A stretch of DNA of 64,000 nucleotides, from the NCBI GenBank assembly GCA_029817715.1, contig JARUPY010000485.1, forward strand, positions 1-64,000. Direction: 5' to 3'. Below the pieces are notes generated by a model. That model searched no databases. It was given only the letters and a program-made list of their open reading frames with translations, and had not been told where the DNA came from. Origin of the DNA: Melastoma dodecandrum. Taxonomy: Eukaryota; Streptophyta; Magnoliopsida; Myrtales; Melastomataceae. The translations under genes and the position numbers were made by a program. This document shows, in pieces, positions 28,279 through 36,219 of the stretch. How positions within the stretch are numbered: the first letter of the stretch is position 1; each line of letters begins with the position of its first letter.

Positions 28279-29678
28279 GCCGAGTTCTCCAGTTCGTCTT
28301 CATCGCCGACCGCGGCGTTGGCGTTGGAGTCGCCCTCGTCGGCCGGCGGCGGCACGCCGGCGTCTTCGAGGAAGACGGCGCCGGCGGCGGTGTAGATGCG
28401 ATAGCGATCGCCGCCCGGAACGGGATCAAGGCCACGCATCGCGCGCACCTCGTTGACGCTCATCGAGCCGTTCTTCAGGTAGACGTCGTCGACCTGCGCC
28501 TGCTTGACGGGGTCAATGTCGCGCTCGTCGTCCCAGGCGAACTCGAGGTCGGCGTGACCGAGGTCGTCCTGGATGATGTCGTCAATGAGCCGCTTGGTCC
28601 AAAGCTGCAGCGGCTCGCGGCCTTCCTCGAGCGCCCGCTCGCCGTCGTTGTCGGCGGTCGCCCGGTTCATCTGCTTGATGAACGGCGTCGGCGGCAGGGA
28701 GAACGCGTAGCAGACGACCCGCGCCAGCCACTCGTCGAACTCGCCCTTGAGCGGCGAGTCCTTGAAGGCCTGGTACTTCGCGCCGGAGGGGCCCCACATG
28801 ATCTTGGATCGCTCGGCGGTGTTGCCGGCGAGGCGGGCGTCCATCCACGCCTGCATTTCCTTGATCTGGTCGGGCGTCCACCCATCGGGGGCGTTGATGA
28901 GACCCGCGGGCACGTTGCCCTCGGTGAAGTAGGATAGCTGCGCGGTCTGCCGCTGCAGGATCGTGTTGAGCGTGACGATGACCTGCTCGACCGGCCCGAA
29001 GCCGTAGAGGTGGTTCGTCCGCACGTTGCGCGGCGCGTAGATCAGGTCGTCCGTCGTGAGCAGCGCCCAGGGGATGCCCTTGATGACCTGCTGATAGGCC
29101 GGCGCCGGCATCAGCGGCCGATGGCCGTCCTCGTCGACGAGAACCTTGATGGTGTCGCCCATGACGGGCTCGAGCGCGATGATCTCGCCACCGCGGTTCC
29201 GGCGCTTTTCGATCGCCGGCGCATCGATGGCGAGGAGATCCTCGAGCAGCATCCGCAGCCACGCGTCGAAGCGATGCGTCTGGTCCGGCTTGCGGAAGAA
29301 CTTGGTGACCTTGGCGATGCGCGCCGGCGCGTCGTGCAGGCGAGCGCGGCCGAAGAAGTCGGCGCGCGGGCGGATGCGCCAGTCGAGGCGCTCGATCTGA
29401 TCTTTGCGCGTCTCGATCGCGAGGCGGACGAGCTCGACGTTGGAGAAGGCCCGCAGGTGCGCGAAGCCGAAGGCCTCGTTCGAGCGAGGCGTGAGGATCG
29501 TGTTCCAGCCGACCGGGAAGTCGACGGCGCGCACCGGCTGGGGCGCGGTCGGCGCAAGCGGCAGGCCAGGGGAGAAGACGCCGGACGCTGGCTGGAAGGT
29601 GCCCGAGAAGCGCGCGGAGAGCGTGTTGGCGTTGAGGGGCGTCTTCGTGCCACCGGTCGGCATGGGCAGCCCTCGCAT
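28275..29678 (-). CDS. Portal protein
   Basis: 467 aa. Start at 29678 with GAGGG upstream; a second ATG at 29663 is possible. Portal features: RLAIETRKDQIERLDWRI near residue 85, YGFGPVEQVIVTLNTILQRQ, SYFTEGNVPAGL and KIMWGPSGAKYQAF in the middle, and KQMNRATADNDGERALEEG before the crown region. This is the style of portals of contractile-tailed phages of alphaproteobacteria. Forms the dodecameric DNA channel of the head. Confidence 0.8.
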   Translation of the reverse strand: MRGLPMPTGGTKTPLNANTLSARFSGTFQPASGVFSPGLPLAPTAPQPVRAVDFPVGWNTILTPRSNEAFGFAHLRAFSNVELVRLAIETRKDQIERLDWRIRPRADFFGRARLHDAPARIAKVTKFFRKPDQTHRFDAWLRMLLEDLLAIDAPAIEKRRNRGGEIIALEPVMGDTIKVLVDEDGHRPLMPAPAYQQVIKGIPWALLTTDDLIYAPRNVRTNHLYGFGPVEQVIVTLNTILQRQTAQLSYFTEGNVPAGLINAPDGWTPDQIKEMQAWMDARLAGNTAERSKIMWGPSGAKYQAFKDSPLKGEFDEWLARVVCYAFSLPPTPFIKQMNRATADNDGERALEEGREPLQLWTKRLIDDIIQDDLGHADLEFAWDDERDIDPVKQAQVDDVYLKNGSMSVNEVRAMRGLDPVPGGDRYRIYTAAGAVFLEDAGVPPPADEGDSNANAAVGDEDELENSA

Positions 29679-29873
29679 GAGCCCTCACGGCGGCGCAGGG
29701 GCGCAACCGCGCGGCGCGCCGGCGATGTCCAAAGAGCGGGGCTTTTGAAGATGTTTCGGCGCTCGCGGCCCTGCGGACGCACGGCGGGGAGATGGCTTTA
29801 AGGTCGCATTCTCGGCTCCCGTTGCAATAGGCGGTCGAAAATGTGAGTCTGGAGGCTCACCGGAGGGGGCTCC

Positions 29874-30083
29874 ATGGGCACGCAGGCAGTTGATCTGCGT
29901 CGATTACTGGCGCTCTACATCGCGCACGTGATCGACTGCGAGGGCGATGACTTTATTGAGATGAGATCCGGCCCGTCTCGAATAGTAGATCGCGAGCTTT
30001 CGAGAGAAGAGCTTGCAGAACTTCGCGGCATCGCCTGTGAGGCGCGAGCCATGTCTCTCGCCTGCGAAGCAGGTTCGCCGTGA
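29874..30083 (+). CDS. Small hypothetical protein, first gene of a plus-strand island
   Basis: 69 aa, ATG 29874 close after CGGAGGGGG. Sequence MGTQAVDLRRLLALYIAHVI, acidic and helical, no motif recognised. On the strand opposite to portal and terminase genes on either side. Coupled to a possible 31-aa ORF by a GTGA overlap. Confidence 0.5.
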   Translation: MGTQAVDLRRLLALYIAHVIDCEGDDFIEMRSGPSRIVDRELSREELAELRGIACEARAMSLACEAGSP

Positions 30084-30175
30084 GCGGCTGGAGCGGTCTG
30101 ACGGCGCGCGCTTGCGACCCGCGCACCGTTGAAGCATACGGGCGCCTCGCCCTGGCACTGGCCCGTAAGGCTTAG
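30080..30175 (+). CDS. Possible 31-aa peptide
   Basis: GTG at 30080 overlaps the stop of the previous gene (GTGA). Product starts VSGWSGLTARACDP and ends ALALARKA. Support is only the overlap and the open frame. Confidence 0.25.
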   Translation: MSGWSGLTARACDPRTVEAYGRLALALARKA

Positions 30176-30188
30176 GACGGCGAGGAAG

Positions 30189-30209
30189 CCCTCCGGCGTG
30201 GCCGGAGGG
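30189..30209 (+). other. Perfect 9-bp hairpin before the dCMP deaminase gene
   Basis: CCCTCCGGC, loop GTG, GCCGGAGGG. No T-run follows, so it is more likely a structured leader than a terminator. The early genes have the same kind of hairpins. Confidence 0.5.
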
Positions 30210-30259
30210 GCCGGCGGTGAAGCCCAAGAGCCGCTGGAGCCTGCTCGAGACCGCAAGCC

Positions 30260-30697
30260 ATGATGAACACGCTGCGCCCGTCCTGGGACGAGTTCTACCT
30301 GGGGATGGCCGACTACGTCGCGCAGCGCAGCAAAGACCCCTCGACCAAGGTCGGCGCCTACATCGCGCGCGCCGATCATACGCCGGTGTCGTTTGGCTAT
30401 AACGGCTTCCCGCGCGGCGTCGAGGACACGCCCGAGCGGCTTGCCGATCGAGACGTGAAATACCTCCTCACGGTCCACGCCGAGCGCAACGCGATCATCA
30501 ATGCCCGCGAGCCGCTGCGGGGCTGCACGCTCTTCACGACCTTCGCCCCGTGCGCTCGGTGCGCCTGCGACATCATCCAGGCGGGCATCGTCGCGGTCGT
30601 CTACCGCTGCGCGGAGATCCCCGAGCGCTGGGCGCCGGAGATGAGCCTGGCGAAGCGCACGCTGGAAGAGGCCGGCGTCGAAGTGCGGGAGCTTTAG
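30260..30697 (+). CDS. dCMP deaminase-like protein
   Basis: 145 aa. Has the zinc-dependent deaminase signatures HAERNAI (HAE, residues 76-82) and FAPCARCACDII (PCxxC, about 97-108), with the upstream DPSTKVGAYIAR and GYNGFPRGV typical of dCMP deaminases (ComEB type). The reaction is dCMP to dUMP, feeding thymidylate synthesis. Two ATG codons (30260, 30263) are possible starts. The stop overlaps that of terminase coming from the other side. Phages carry it to raise dTTP or to supply precursors for modified pyrimidines. Confidence 0.8.
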   Translation: MMNTLRPSWDEFYLGMADYVAQRSKDPSTKVGAYIARADHTPVSFGYNGFPRGVEDTPERLADRDVKYLLTVHAERNAIINAREPLRGCTLFTTFAPCARCACDIIQAGIVAVVYRCAEIPERWAPEMSLAKRTLEEAGVEVREL

Positions 30698-32052
30698 AGC
30701 CCCATCATCTGCTGCGCGTATTCGACGGAGCCCGGTGCATACTCCGGCTTCACCTTCTCCGGCTCCGGCTCAGGCGCGGCCTGGTTGAGCTTCTCCAGCT
30801 CGGCCCTGGCAAATTCGAGGAAGTGCCGGCCGTTGTAGTCTTCGTGCAGGGCGTTGAACGCCTCGGCCGTTGAGTCCGCGTCGTCGTCGTGCTTGGCCTC
30901 GGGGAAGCCCTCGAGCTCGGTGAAGAGGCGATCGTTCCACGGGCCGCGCAAGACGAGCACGTTGCCAGCCTTGGCCTGAGCGGAGAACGGCGCGAACCGC
31001 GTGACCTTGTTGCCGGAGATCGTCTTGGTGTGCACGTCATAGCCAGCGAGCAGGCGCACATGCGCCTGGGCCTGCGTCTTGCCGGCCTGCGCCGGATCCT
31101 GGGGCAGGTGGATCGACGTCTCGCGCCCGTCGTTGCTCGCGGTGTTCACAAGCAGCCGCTCGACCTCGAGCGGGCCGTCCTGGATGTAGCGATGGTCGGC
31201 GATGATGTAGCGCCCATCGGGGCAGCGGCCCATCAGCGTGCCGGTGGTCCAGTCCGGATCGTTGCTCTCGAGCTTCGGCGTCGCCGCCAAGTCCCAGCCG
31301 CGCGCCATCTTGGTGCCGGCCGGGATGGCGTCGACGATCTTGCACCAGCCGCGCTGGAAATAGAGGCCTGCAGCTGGCCTGATCTTCCAGTTGCCGCCGA
31401 GCAGGCGCTCGCGCTCGACGGTCGGGAGCGCCATCAGCTTCGCCATGTAGGCGGGATCGGCCGCCATCAGCGCCTTGTTGTCGGTCAGCTTCGCGGGGAT
31501 GAAGGTCACCGACTTCGGCGGAATCGGCGTGCCATCCGGCAGCGTGTAGCGGGCCAATTCCGCCGGCGAGTCCGCCCAGACGATGGTCTCGCCGATGCGC
31601 ACGAACCAGCGCAGCACGCCGCCGCGCTCGGGGATGGCGAGGCCCGTGTCCTGATTGATCCACCATGCGATGAACTTGGCGACCCAGCTATCGGCGTCCG
31701 GGTTGCAGGTCGCGCGCACGTAGGGGCGCACCCCGCACATGCTTCGATTGCGCGAGAGCATGTACCAGAACTGTCGCTCGCTGAAGTGCGTGAGCTCGTC
31801 GAAGTTGATGAGCGGAATCTGCGAGCCCTGGTAGTTCAGGACGGTCTTGTCGTACTCGAGATGCGAGAACGTGACCGCGGCGCCGCTCGGGAAGCGCCAC
31901 CACAGATCGTGCTCTTTCGGCTCGGCTTTCAGCATCGGGTAGAGGCGCGCGCTCTCGTCCCACAGGCCGCCCTCATTGCGGATTTGGGGCGTGGTGCGGC
32001 GGAAGAAGACGGCGCCGAAGTCCTTGTTGTGGACGTGGCGAAGTGGCTCCAT
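30694..32052 (-). CDS. Terminase large subunit, main open part
   Basis: 452 aa as read from ATG 32052 (MEPLRHVHNKDFGAVFFRRT). It has the ATPase Walker B region (PLINFDELTHFSERQFWYML), coupling motif (ATCNPD) and the nuclease domain (GWDLAATPKLES, then KHDDDADSTAEAF near the end) of gp17-like terminases. The Walker A lies upstream, beyond an in-frame TGA, so the natural start must be earlier (see 32053-32220). Without that part this product could not hydrolyse ATP for packaging. Confidence 0.8.
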   Translation of the reverse strand: MEPLRHVHNKDFGAVFFRRTTPQIRNEGGLWDESARLYPMLKAEPKEHDLWWRFPSGAAVTFSHLEYDKTVLNYQGSQIPLINFDELTHFSERQFWYMLSRNRSMCGVRPYVRATCNPDADSWVAKFIAWWINQDTGLAIPERGGVLRWFVRIGETIVWADSPAELARYTLPDGTPIPPKSVTFIPAKLTDNKALMAADPAYMAKLMALPTVERERLLGGNWKIRPAAGLYFQRGWCKIVDAIPAGTKMARGWDLAATPKLESNDPDWTTGTLMGRCPDGRYIIADHRYIQDGPLEVERLLVNTASNDGRETSIHLPQDPAQAGKTQAQAHVRLLAGYDVHTKTISGNKVTRFAPFSAQAKAGNVLVLRGPWNDRLFTELEGFPEAKHDDDADSTAEAFNALHEDYNGRHFLEFARAELEKLNQAAPEPEPEKVKPEYAPGSVEYAQQMMGL

Positions 32053-32220
32053 GAGGAGCGCCCAGGTTTTGCCTAGTCAGCCGCCCCCAGCCGAACCGCC
32101 ATAGATTGCAATGTCGGCGACGCTCGCCAAGAATTGCATCTGGGGTCCGGGCTGGGGGCGTATCCTGGTGACGTTAGGTCCATCTGCGGTGCGGCTCGCC
32201 GACCCTGATGCGGCCGTCAT
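32053..32220 (-). pseudogene. N-terminal part of terminase with Walker A split by an in-frame TGA
   Basis: The terminase frame stays open upstream of 32052 and gives PGPQMQFLASVADIAIYGGS, then AGGG, TGA, L, G, KTWALL. Removing the three codons TGA CTA GGC (32071-32079) restores a standard GGSAGGGKTW Walker A. An ATG at 32220 in this frame overlaps the 3' end of the homing endonuclease gene by 47 bases and is the best candidate start. The nine-base insertion may be a real mutation, an element footprint, or an error. Confidence 0.65.
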
Positions 32221-32854
32221 TGCCGGTGACACTGGCATAGGACGGTATCCCGAGTTGGAGGCGGACGCGGCGTATGACTGGCTTGCTGACGCCGCTGAGC
32301 GCCGCGAGCGCTTGATCGGACATCAAGCCGAGTTGCGCGACGATGTCGGGCGCCAGTTCGATGCGGTTCCATCCGCCCATGGGAGGCGGAGGCGTGTTGT
32401 TGGCGCGATCGAATGAGGCAGGGATGCCGTGGCAGGAGCGCCGGTGAGATACGGTCTTGCGTTCGCAGCCAACGATCCGCGCAATCTCGCTGTCCGGCAC
32501 CTTGCCCAGCAGCGCATCGACTTCCGGCGTCCATTGCACTCGACCGACGCCAGGATTGCCGGAGCCGCCTGGCGCTGAGTTGAGCAGCGTAAAGCGTGAG
32601 AGCCGCCTGATCCATCGGCGTTCGATTGAGGAAGACCGCTTCGGATCGGTCCATGCCAGGATGACGACGCGCGGCTGCAGACCGAGGCGATCGAGGGATC
32701 GCAGCCATGCGTGCTTTGGGGTGTCCAAGCCCTTCCGCGCCTCGCGCCAGTGACTGCGCATCCTCGAAGAAAGGGGTTGGCTGGTCTTGCCTATGTAGGC
32801 CGGCCGTCCCGTCGTAGGGCAAAGCCAAGCATAGATTAGAGTTGCTCGCGCCAT
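32174..32854 (-). CDS. GIY-YIG homing endonuclease between terminase subunits
   Basis: 226 aa from ATG 32854; an ATG five codons earlier (32869) is possible. The core is a GIY-YIG variant: LIYAWLCPTTGRPAYIGKTS, then SRMRSHW and SSIERRWIRRL with the metal-binding Glu, and SAPGGSGNPG. Two helix-turn-helix units follow (VPDSEIARIVGCERKTVSHR and MSDQALAALSGVSKPVIRRV). It begins 30 bases after the small-subunit stop and ends inside the N-terminus of the large-subunit gene, so it is a recent, tightly fitted insertion. Confidence 0.7.
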   Translation of the reverse strand: MARATLIYAWLCPTTGRPAYIGKTSQPLSSRMRSHWREARKGLDTPKHAWLRSLDRLGLQPRVVILAWTDPKRSSSIERRWIRRLSRFTLLNSAPGGSGNPGVGRVQWTPEVDALLGKVPDSEIARIVGCERKTVSHRRSCHGIPASFDRANNTPPPPMGGWNRIELAPDIVAQLGLMSDQALAALSGVSKPVIRRVRLQLGIPSYASVTGNDGRIRVGEPHRRWT

Positions 32855-32884
32855 GACGAAGCATAGCATAAGGAACGTAGCGCA

Positions 32885-33319
32885 TCAGCCGCGCCCGTTG
32901 TCGGGAAGCTCAAAAATCGTGACTGCTTCCTGCACTTCGATTGGCTCCCCAGGCGCACCAGCCAGCAGCGTCTTTTCGCTGTAGCCGCGGTCCTTGCCGA
33001 TCGTCTTGAGGTAGAAGTGGATGGACTTCTCCGAGCCGTCGCGGATCGCCTCGATGAGCTTGCCCTCGGCGAGGTCGAGCACCTCGTTGCGGATCTCGGT
33101 GAGCAGCGCTGAGAGCTTCGGGCTCTCGTTGACCCACTCGTAGAGGCGCTGCCGGTGCACGCCGAGCTTCTGCGCGGCGAGCATCATGATGCCGGCGCTG
33201 GCGCGCAGCGCCTCCTCGATGTGCTCAGGGCTCCGCATCCGGTCGCCGATGCGCGAGCGCGGATTGTCGGCCGGCTTGCCCGGCTTCGGCGTCTTAGGCG
33301 GCGGCTTCTTCGTGCTCAT
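32885..33319 (-). CDS. Terminase small subunit-like protein
   Basis: 144 aa from ATG 33319, which overlaps the last 26 bases of the ParB-like gene. Lys/Pro-rich start, then IEEALRASAGIMMLAAQKLG and a helix-turn-helix GVHRQRLYEWVNESPKLSAL, then a helical oligomerisation region (EGKLIEAIRDGSEKSIHFYL). This composition and its place just before the large subunit identify it as the DNA-recognition subunit. Confidence 0.65.
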   Translation of the reverse strand: MSTKKPPPKTPKPGKPADNPRSRIGDRMRSPEHIEEALRASAGIMMLAAQKLGVHRQRLYEWVNESPKLSALLTEIRNEVLDLAEGKLIEAIRDGSEKSIHFYLKTIGKDRGYSEKTLLAGAPGEPIEVQEAVTIFELPDNGRG

Positions 33320-34085
33320 TCGCAGCGTTTCTTTCGGCTTCGATCTGGTCGAGACGCTCGCCGGCGAGCTCGGCCATCGCGAGCATCGCCATCGCGGCAT
33401 TCACGATGCCGGTCTCGGCCTTGGTGCGGACGACGGCGTCGAAGACGCGGTCGAAGTCGGCGAGGCGGGCGCACCAGCGTTCCGACTTCTTGCCGGCCTC
33501 GGTGAAGCGCTCGAGCTCGCCGCGGAAGAGCGTCATGTCCTCGGGCAGGAAGGACAGGATGAGCTCCTGGTACTTCACCGCGGCGCCGGCGAGGGCCGAG
33601 ATGTCGAGCTCGACCAGGTCCTGCAGGACGCTATCGGTGAGCCCGGAGAACTTCTTGGCGTCCAGGTCGAGGCTCGCGTAGAGCTCGGCCAGCAGGCCCG
33701 GATTGTCCTTGCCGGTGATCGCGTTGTGGCTGAGCTGGATCGCGGTCAGGCGCTCCTGCGAGCAGCGCGTCAGGATCACCTCGACGAAGATGAGCTCCAG
33801 CCCCGCCGCGATCGCCGCCTCGGTGCGGTGGTGGCCGCTGAGGAGCTCGAGCGTGATGCCGTCGTCATGCTGGTAGACGAGCGGGATCGACGTCAGCTTG
33901 CCGTCCGTCCTCACGTTCTCGACGAGGCGCTTGAACTCGATCGGATCCATGTAGCGGGCGTTCTTGTCGCGGCGCTTGAGCGACTTCGGCGGGACTGCCC
34001 GATACTCGGTCTCGAGCGGCGGCCACTTCGTCTTTGCCGTCTCGGTCGAACCACCAGCGGTAGGCTTCTGCGAGGGTTTCTTCAC
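33294..34085 (-). CDS. ParB-like nuclease/NTPase-fold protein
   Basis: 263 aa, GTG start at 34085. Residues about 30-110 form a ParB/Srx-type domain: PPKSLKRRDKNARYMDPIEF, KLTSIPLVYQHDDG, then LELLSGHHRTEAAIAAGL, where GHHR stands for the usual GERR. The helical C-terminal half matches no known domain. It overlaps the upstream putative DNA-modification gene by about 220 bases in another frame. ParB-fold proteins with such variant boxes are often linked to phage DNA modification and not to partition. Confidence 0.6.
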   Translation of the reverse strand: MKKPSQKPTAGGSTETAKTKWPPLETEYRAVPPKSLKRRDKNARYMDPIEFKRLVENVRTDGKLTSIPLVYQHDDGITLELLSGHHRTEAAIAAGLELIFVEVILTRCSQERLTAIQLSHNAITGKDNPGLLAELYASLDLDAKKFSGLTDSVLQDLVELDISALAGAAVKYQELILSFLPEDMTLFRGELERFTEAGKKSERWCARLADFDRVFDAVVRTKAETGIVNAAMAMLAMAELAGERLDQIEAERNAANEHEEAAA

Positions 34086-35343
34086 GGACGAGGCTTTCGT
34101 AGTTGAGGATGAACTTCGGGCCGCCCGGCGGGCCGGCCTCGCGCTTCCGTACCTCCCAGCTGCCGCGGTACTTCATCGCCGCCGGATGGTCGGAGAAGGC
34201 CGTCGTCAGGCACGTCTGGAAGCGCTGCAGAAAGGTCAGGTCGAGGTGCTGGATCACCTCGCGGCTCGTCGCGAGGCGCGCGATCAGCTTGGCGATGCGC
34301 CCCGAGCGCGACGTCGAGAAATCCGAGAGCAGGTAGATCTCGGTCTTGATGAAGCGGCTCTGCGCGTAGATCAGGCCGCCGGCCAGCATCCCGTCGATGT
34401 AGACCTCGAACGAGCCTTGCCCGGTGACGTGCGCGATGCTCTTCTTGAGGTAGACGTTCTTCAGGAAGTTGAGGCGGCCGCCGTTCGAGGGGACGATGGC
34501 GATCTTCGACTTCTTGTGCAGGCGCGAGACGTCAAGCGGCGTGTAGGCGAACGGCTCTTCGTTGATGCCGTGCCGATAGAACGCGGAGCGCTCGACGGGC
34601 TGGTAGGCGTAGAGCGTCTTGGAGTTCGAGACGCGCACCTCGGCGGTCGGCGGCCGATCCTTGATCACCTGGTCGGAGGCGATGAAGTAGGGCGCGCCGG
34701 CGTCGTCGAGCTTGTCGATCAGCGCGGGCAGGGTGGCTGGGTCGAACGGCCGGAACCCGGGCGCCGGCCAATCGACGTGCTTGTTCAGGAACGTCGAGAC
34801 GGCGTCGATGCCCTTCGTCATGGGCGGGAAGGAGATGACGCCTGCGCCGCGCTCGAGCGCCTCGTCGAAATGCAGCACGAAGTCGCGCGCGACGTAGGAG
34901 GAGATCGTGAGCTCGTCGACGAGGCTCGTGAGCTTGCCGGCGGTCTCGTCGACATACTCGGCCCAGTGCGCGCGCAGGTGCGCAGCGTGGCTCGCCTTGT
35001 AGCGGTTCGACTTGCCGGTGATGAAGCCGGCGAGCGTCGAGGCGACCATGATGGAAGCGACGCGAGTGACGTCGTCGAGCTCGGGCGCCTCGATGAATTC
35101 GAGCTCGCCCGTGAAGCGGAACTCCAGGGGCCGACCGAGCGCGAGCGAAGCGATGGCGGTCGAGAAGAGCGAGACGTCGCACGAATGCACTCGCAGGCCG
35201 GGCTTGGCCGCGAGCAGCGTGCGCTCGGTGCGGAAGGTGCCCGAGCAGCCGACGTAGACCGCCGACCAGGTCTCCGGCTTGCCCGTCCGGAGCAGGATTT
35301 CGAGCAGCTGCTTTGGCAGTGTGCCCGCTGAAGAAAACGCCAT
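33865..35343 (-). CDS. Putative DNA-modification protein: methyltransferase-like N-terminus, Mom/GNAT-like C-terminus
   Basis: 492 aa as read from ATG 35343. Residues about 28-60 (YVGCSGTFRTERTL, HSCDVSLFSTAIASL) look like the first two SAM-site strands of a D12-type adenine methyltransferase, and GVISFPPMTKG stands where DPPY would be. Residues about 300-420 (LIYAQSRFIKTEIYLLSDFS, RLATSREVIQHL, HPAAMKYRG) resemble the acetyltransferase-like fold of Mom, the Mu protein that alters adenine. About 70 C-terminal residues overlap the ParB-like gene and may come from a shifted frame. It is the first gene of the late strand. Confidence 0.45.
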   Translation of the reverse strand: MAFSSAGTLPKQLLEILLRTGKPETWSAVYVGCSGTFRTERTLLAAKPGLRVHSCDVSLFSTAIASLALGRPLEFRFTGELEFIEAPELDDVTRVASIMVASTLAGFITGKSNRYKASHAAHLRAHWAEYVDETAGKLTSLVDELTISSYVARDFVLHFDEALERGAGVISFPPMTKGIDAVSTFLNKHVDWPAPGFRPFDPATLPALIDKLDDAGAPYFIASDQVIKDRPPTAEVRVSNSKTLYAYQPVERSAFYRHGINEEPFAYTPLDVSRLHKKSKIAIVPSNGGRLNFLKNVYLKKSIAHVTGQGSFEVYIDGMLAGGLIYAQSRFIKTEIYLLSDFSTSRSGRIAKLIARLATSREVIQHLDLTFLQRFQTCLTTAFSDHPAAMKYRGSWEVRKREAGPPGGPKFILNYESLVREETLAEAYRWWFDRDGKDEVAAARDRVSGSPAEVAQAPRQERPLHGSDRVQAPRREREDGRQADVDPARLPA

Positions 35344-35370
35344 TTTCCGATCTTTTTCAGCAAGAATTAC

Positions 35371-35398
35371 TGTACAGATTGAAGTAGAGTGCTAGTCT
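35371..35398 (+). promoter_or_regulatory. Early promoter P1 (CTGTACAG family)
   Basis: -35 TGTACA (35371-35376), 16-bp spacer, -10 TAGTCT (35393-35398) preceded by GTGC. The -35 lies in the palindrome CTGTACAG. It sits in the divergent gap between late and early genes. Confidence 0.75.
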
Positions 35399-35420
35399 CT
35401 ATTCATCGGAAACAGACAAA

Positions 35421-35432
35421 CCTCTACCAGGG
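35421..35432 (+). promoter_or_regulatory. Start-associated element (variant CCTCTACCAGGG)
   Basis: One-base variant of the CCCCTACCAGGAG element, 10 bases before ATG 35443. Confidence 0.55.
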
Positions 35433-35442
35433 CAGCGGAAAA

Positions 35443-35559
35443 ATGGAAAAGATCGGTCTTTTCAACTTCTCTACCAAGCGGGTCGGTGCCATTCGCTTCG
35501 TCAAGATCGGGCGGCTCTGCTTCTCGTTCTGCGTCACCCGTGAATATCGCCCGCTCTGA
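35443..35559 (+). CDS. 38-aa leader protein of the early operon
   Basis: Opens MEKIGLFNFSTKRVGAIRF and ends TREYRPL. It is the first ORF after promoter P1, following a start-associated element and GCGGAAAA. Basic, with no motif. The next gene has its own element at 35579, so this small ORF may be a leader peptide. Confidence 0.5.
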   Translation: MEKIGLFNFSTKRVGAIRFVKIGRLCFSFCVTREYRPL

Positions 35560-35578
35560 GCAAACCGATAGACCGCAA

Positions 35579-35590
35579 CCCCTACCAAGG
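35579..35590 (+). promoter_or_regulatory. Start-associated element CCCCTACCAAGG
   Basis: Nine bases before ATG 35600; the AAGG part can serve as Shine-Dalgarno. Confidence 0.65.
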
Positions 35591-35599
35591 ATCGCAACG

Positions 35600-36184
35600 A
35601 TGTCTTTTCTCAACACTCGCGAGTTTCAGATCCCCCAGGGCGCGGTGAAGGTCTCGGACAAGCAGTCGGACGCGGTTGCCTACCTCTACGGCGAGCGCAA
35701 GCCCTGCGCGATGGTGTTCGTCGGCCAGCAGTCGAAGCCGGTCGGCCGCTACTCTTTCTACAGCGAGGCGAGCCGCGAGCGTTGGGTGCGCGAGCAGTTT
35801 GAGGCCCGACGGTCCCGCACGGCGTACATGCGCCAGCGCGAGGAAGACCGGAAGGCCTTCGTCAACCCCTTCAAGGTCGGCGACGTGCTGAACACGAACT
35901 GGGGTTACGACCAGACGAACATCGAGTTTTTCGAGGTCGTGGCGGTCAAGCCGAAGTCGGTGGTGCTGCGCGAGATCGCCCAGGAGACCTGCGGCGACGG
36001 CCACAAGTATCAGTCGGGCAAGTGCGTCCCGCTCGTCGGCGAGTACATCGGCGAGCCGATCATGCGGCAGGTGAACGGCGAGAGCGTGAAGATCGACGAG
36101 GTGCGTCGCGCCAGCCGCACCGCGATGGTCGACGCCGGCCCGGTCAAGGTGGTCGCCCCGCAATCCTATTCGTGGGGCCACTAG
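35600..36184 (+). CDS. Hypothetical early protein
   Basis: 194 aa, MSFLNTREFQIPQGAVKVSD. Basic N-terminal half (RERWVREQFEARRSRTAYMR), then a beta-rich part (VGDVLNTNWGYDQTNIEFFE, SVVLREIAQE) with two cysteines (CGDGHKYQSGKC) that may bind a metal or form a turn. Proteins of this pattern occur in phages and plasmids of alphaproteobacteria without known function. First large gene of the early block, so probably made early and in quantity. Confidence 0.6.
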   Translation: MSFLNTREFQIPQGAVKVSDKQSDAVAYLYGERKPCAMVFVGQQSKPVGRYSFYSEASRERWVREQFEARRSRTAYMRQREEDRKAFVNPFKVGDVLNTNWGYDQTNIEFFEVVAVKPKSVVLREIAQETCGDGHKYQSGKCVPLVGEYIGEPIMRQVNGESVKIDEVRRASRTAMVDAGPVKVVAPQSYSWGH

Positions 36185-36199
36185 GCCCCGCGTCCCCTT

Positions 36200-36212
36200 C
36201 CCCTACCAGGAG
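36200..36212 (+). promoter_or_regulatory. Start-associated element CCCCTACCAGGAG
   Basis: Exact consensus, seven bases before ATG 36220. Confidence 0.75.
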
Positions 36213-36219
36213 CCCGCAG

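Noticed and set aside
32053..32220. An intron or intein in the terminase gene
   Set aside because: Only nine bases interrupt the Walker A, far too short for either; the endonuclease gene is free-standing with its own start.
35370..35377. CTGTACAG as a LexA (SOS) box
   Set aside because: Alphaproteobacterial LexA sites are usually GTTC-N7-GTTC, and the E. coli box needs CTG-N10-CAG; this 8-bp palindrome fits neither.
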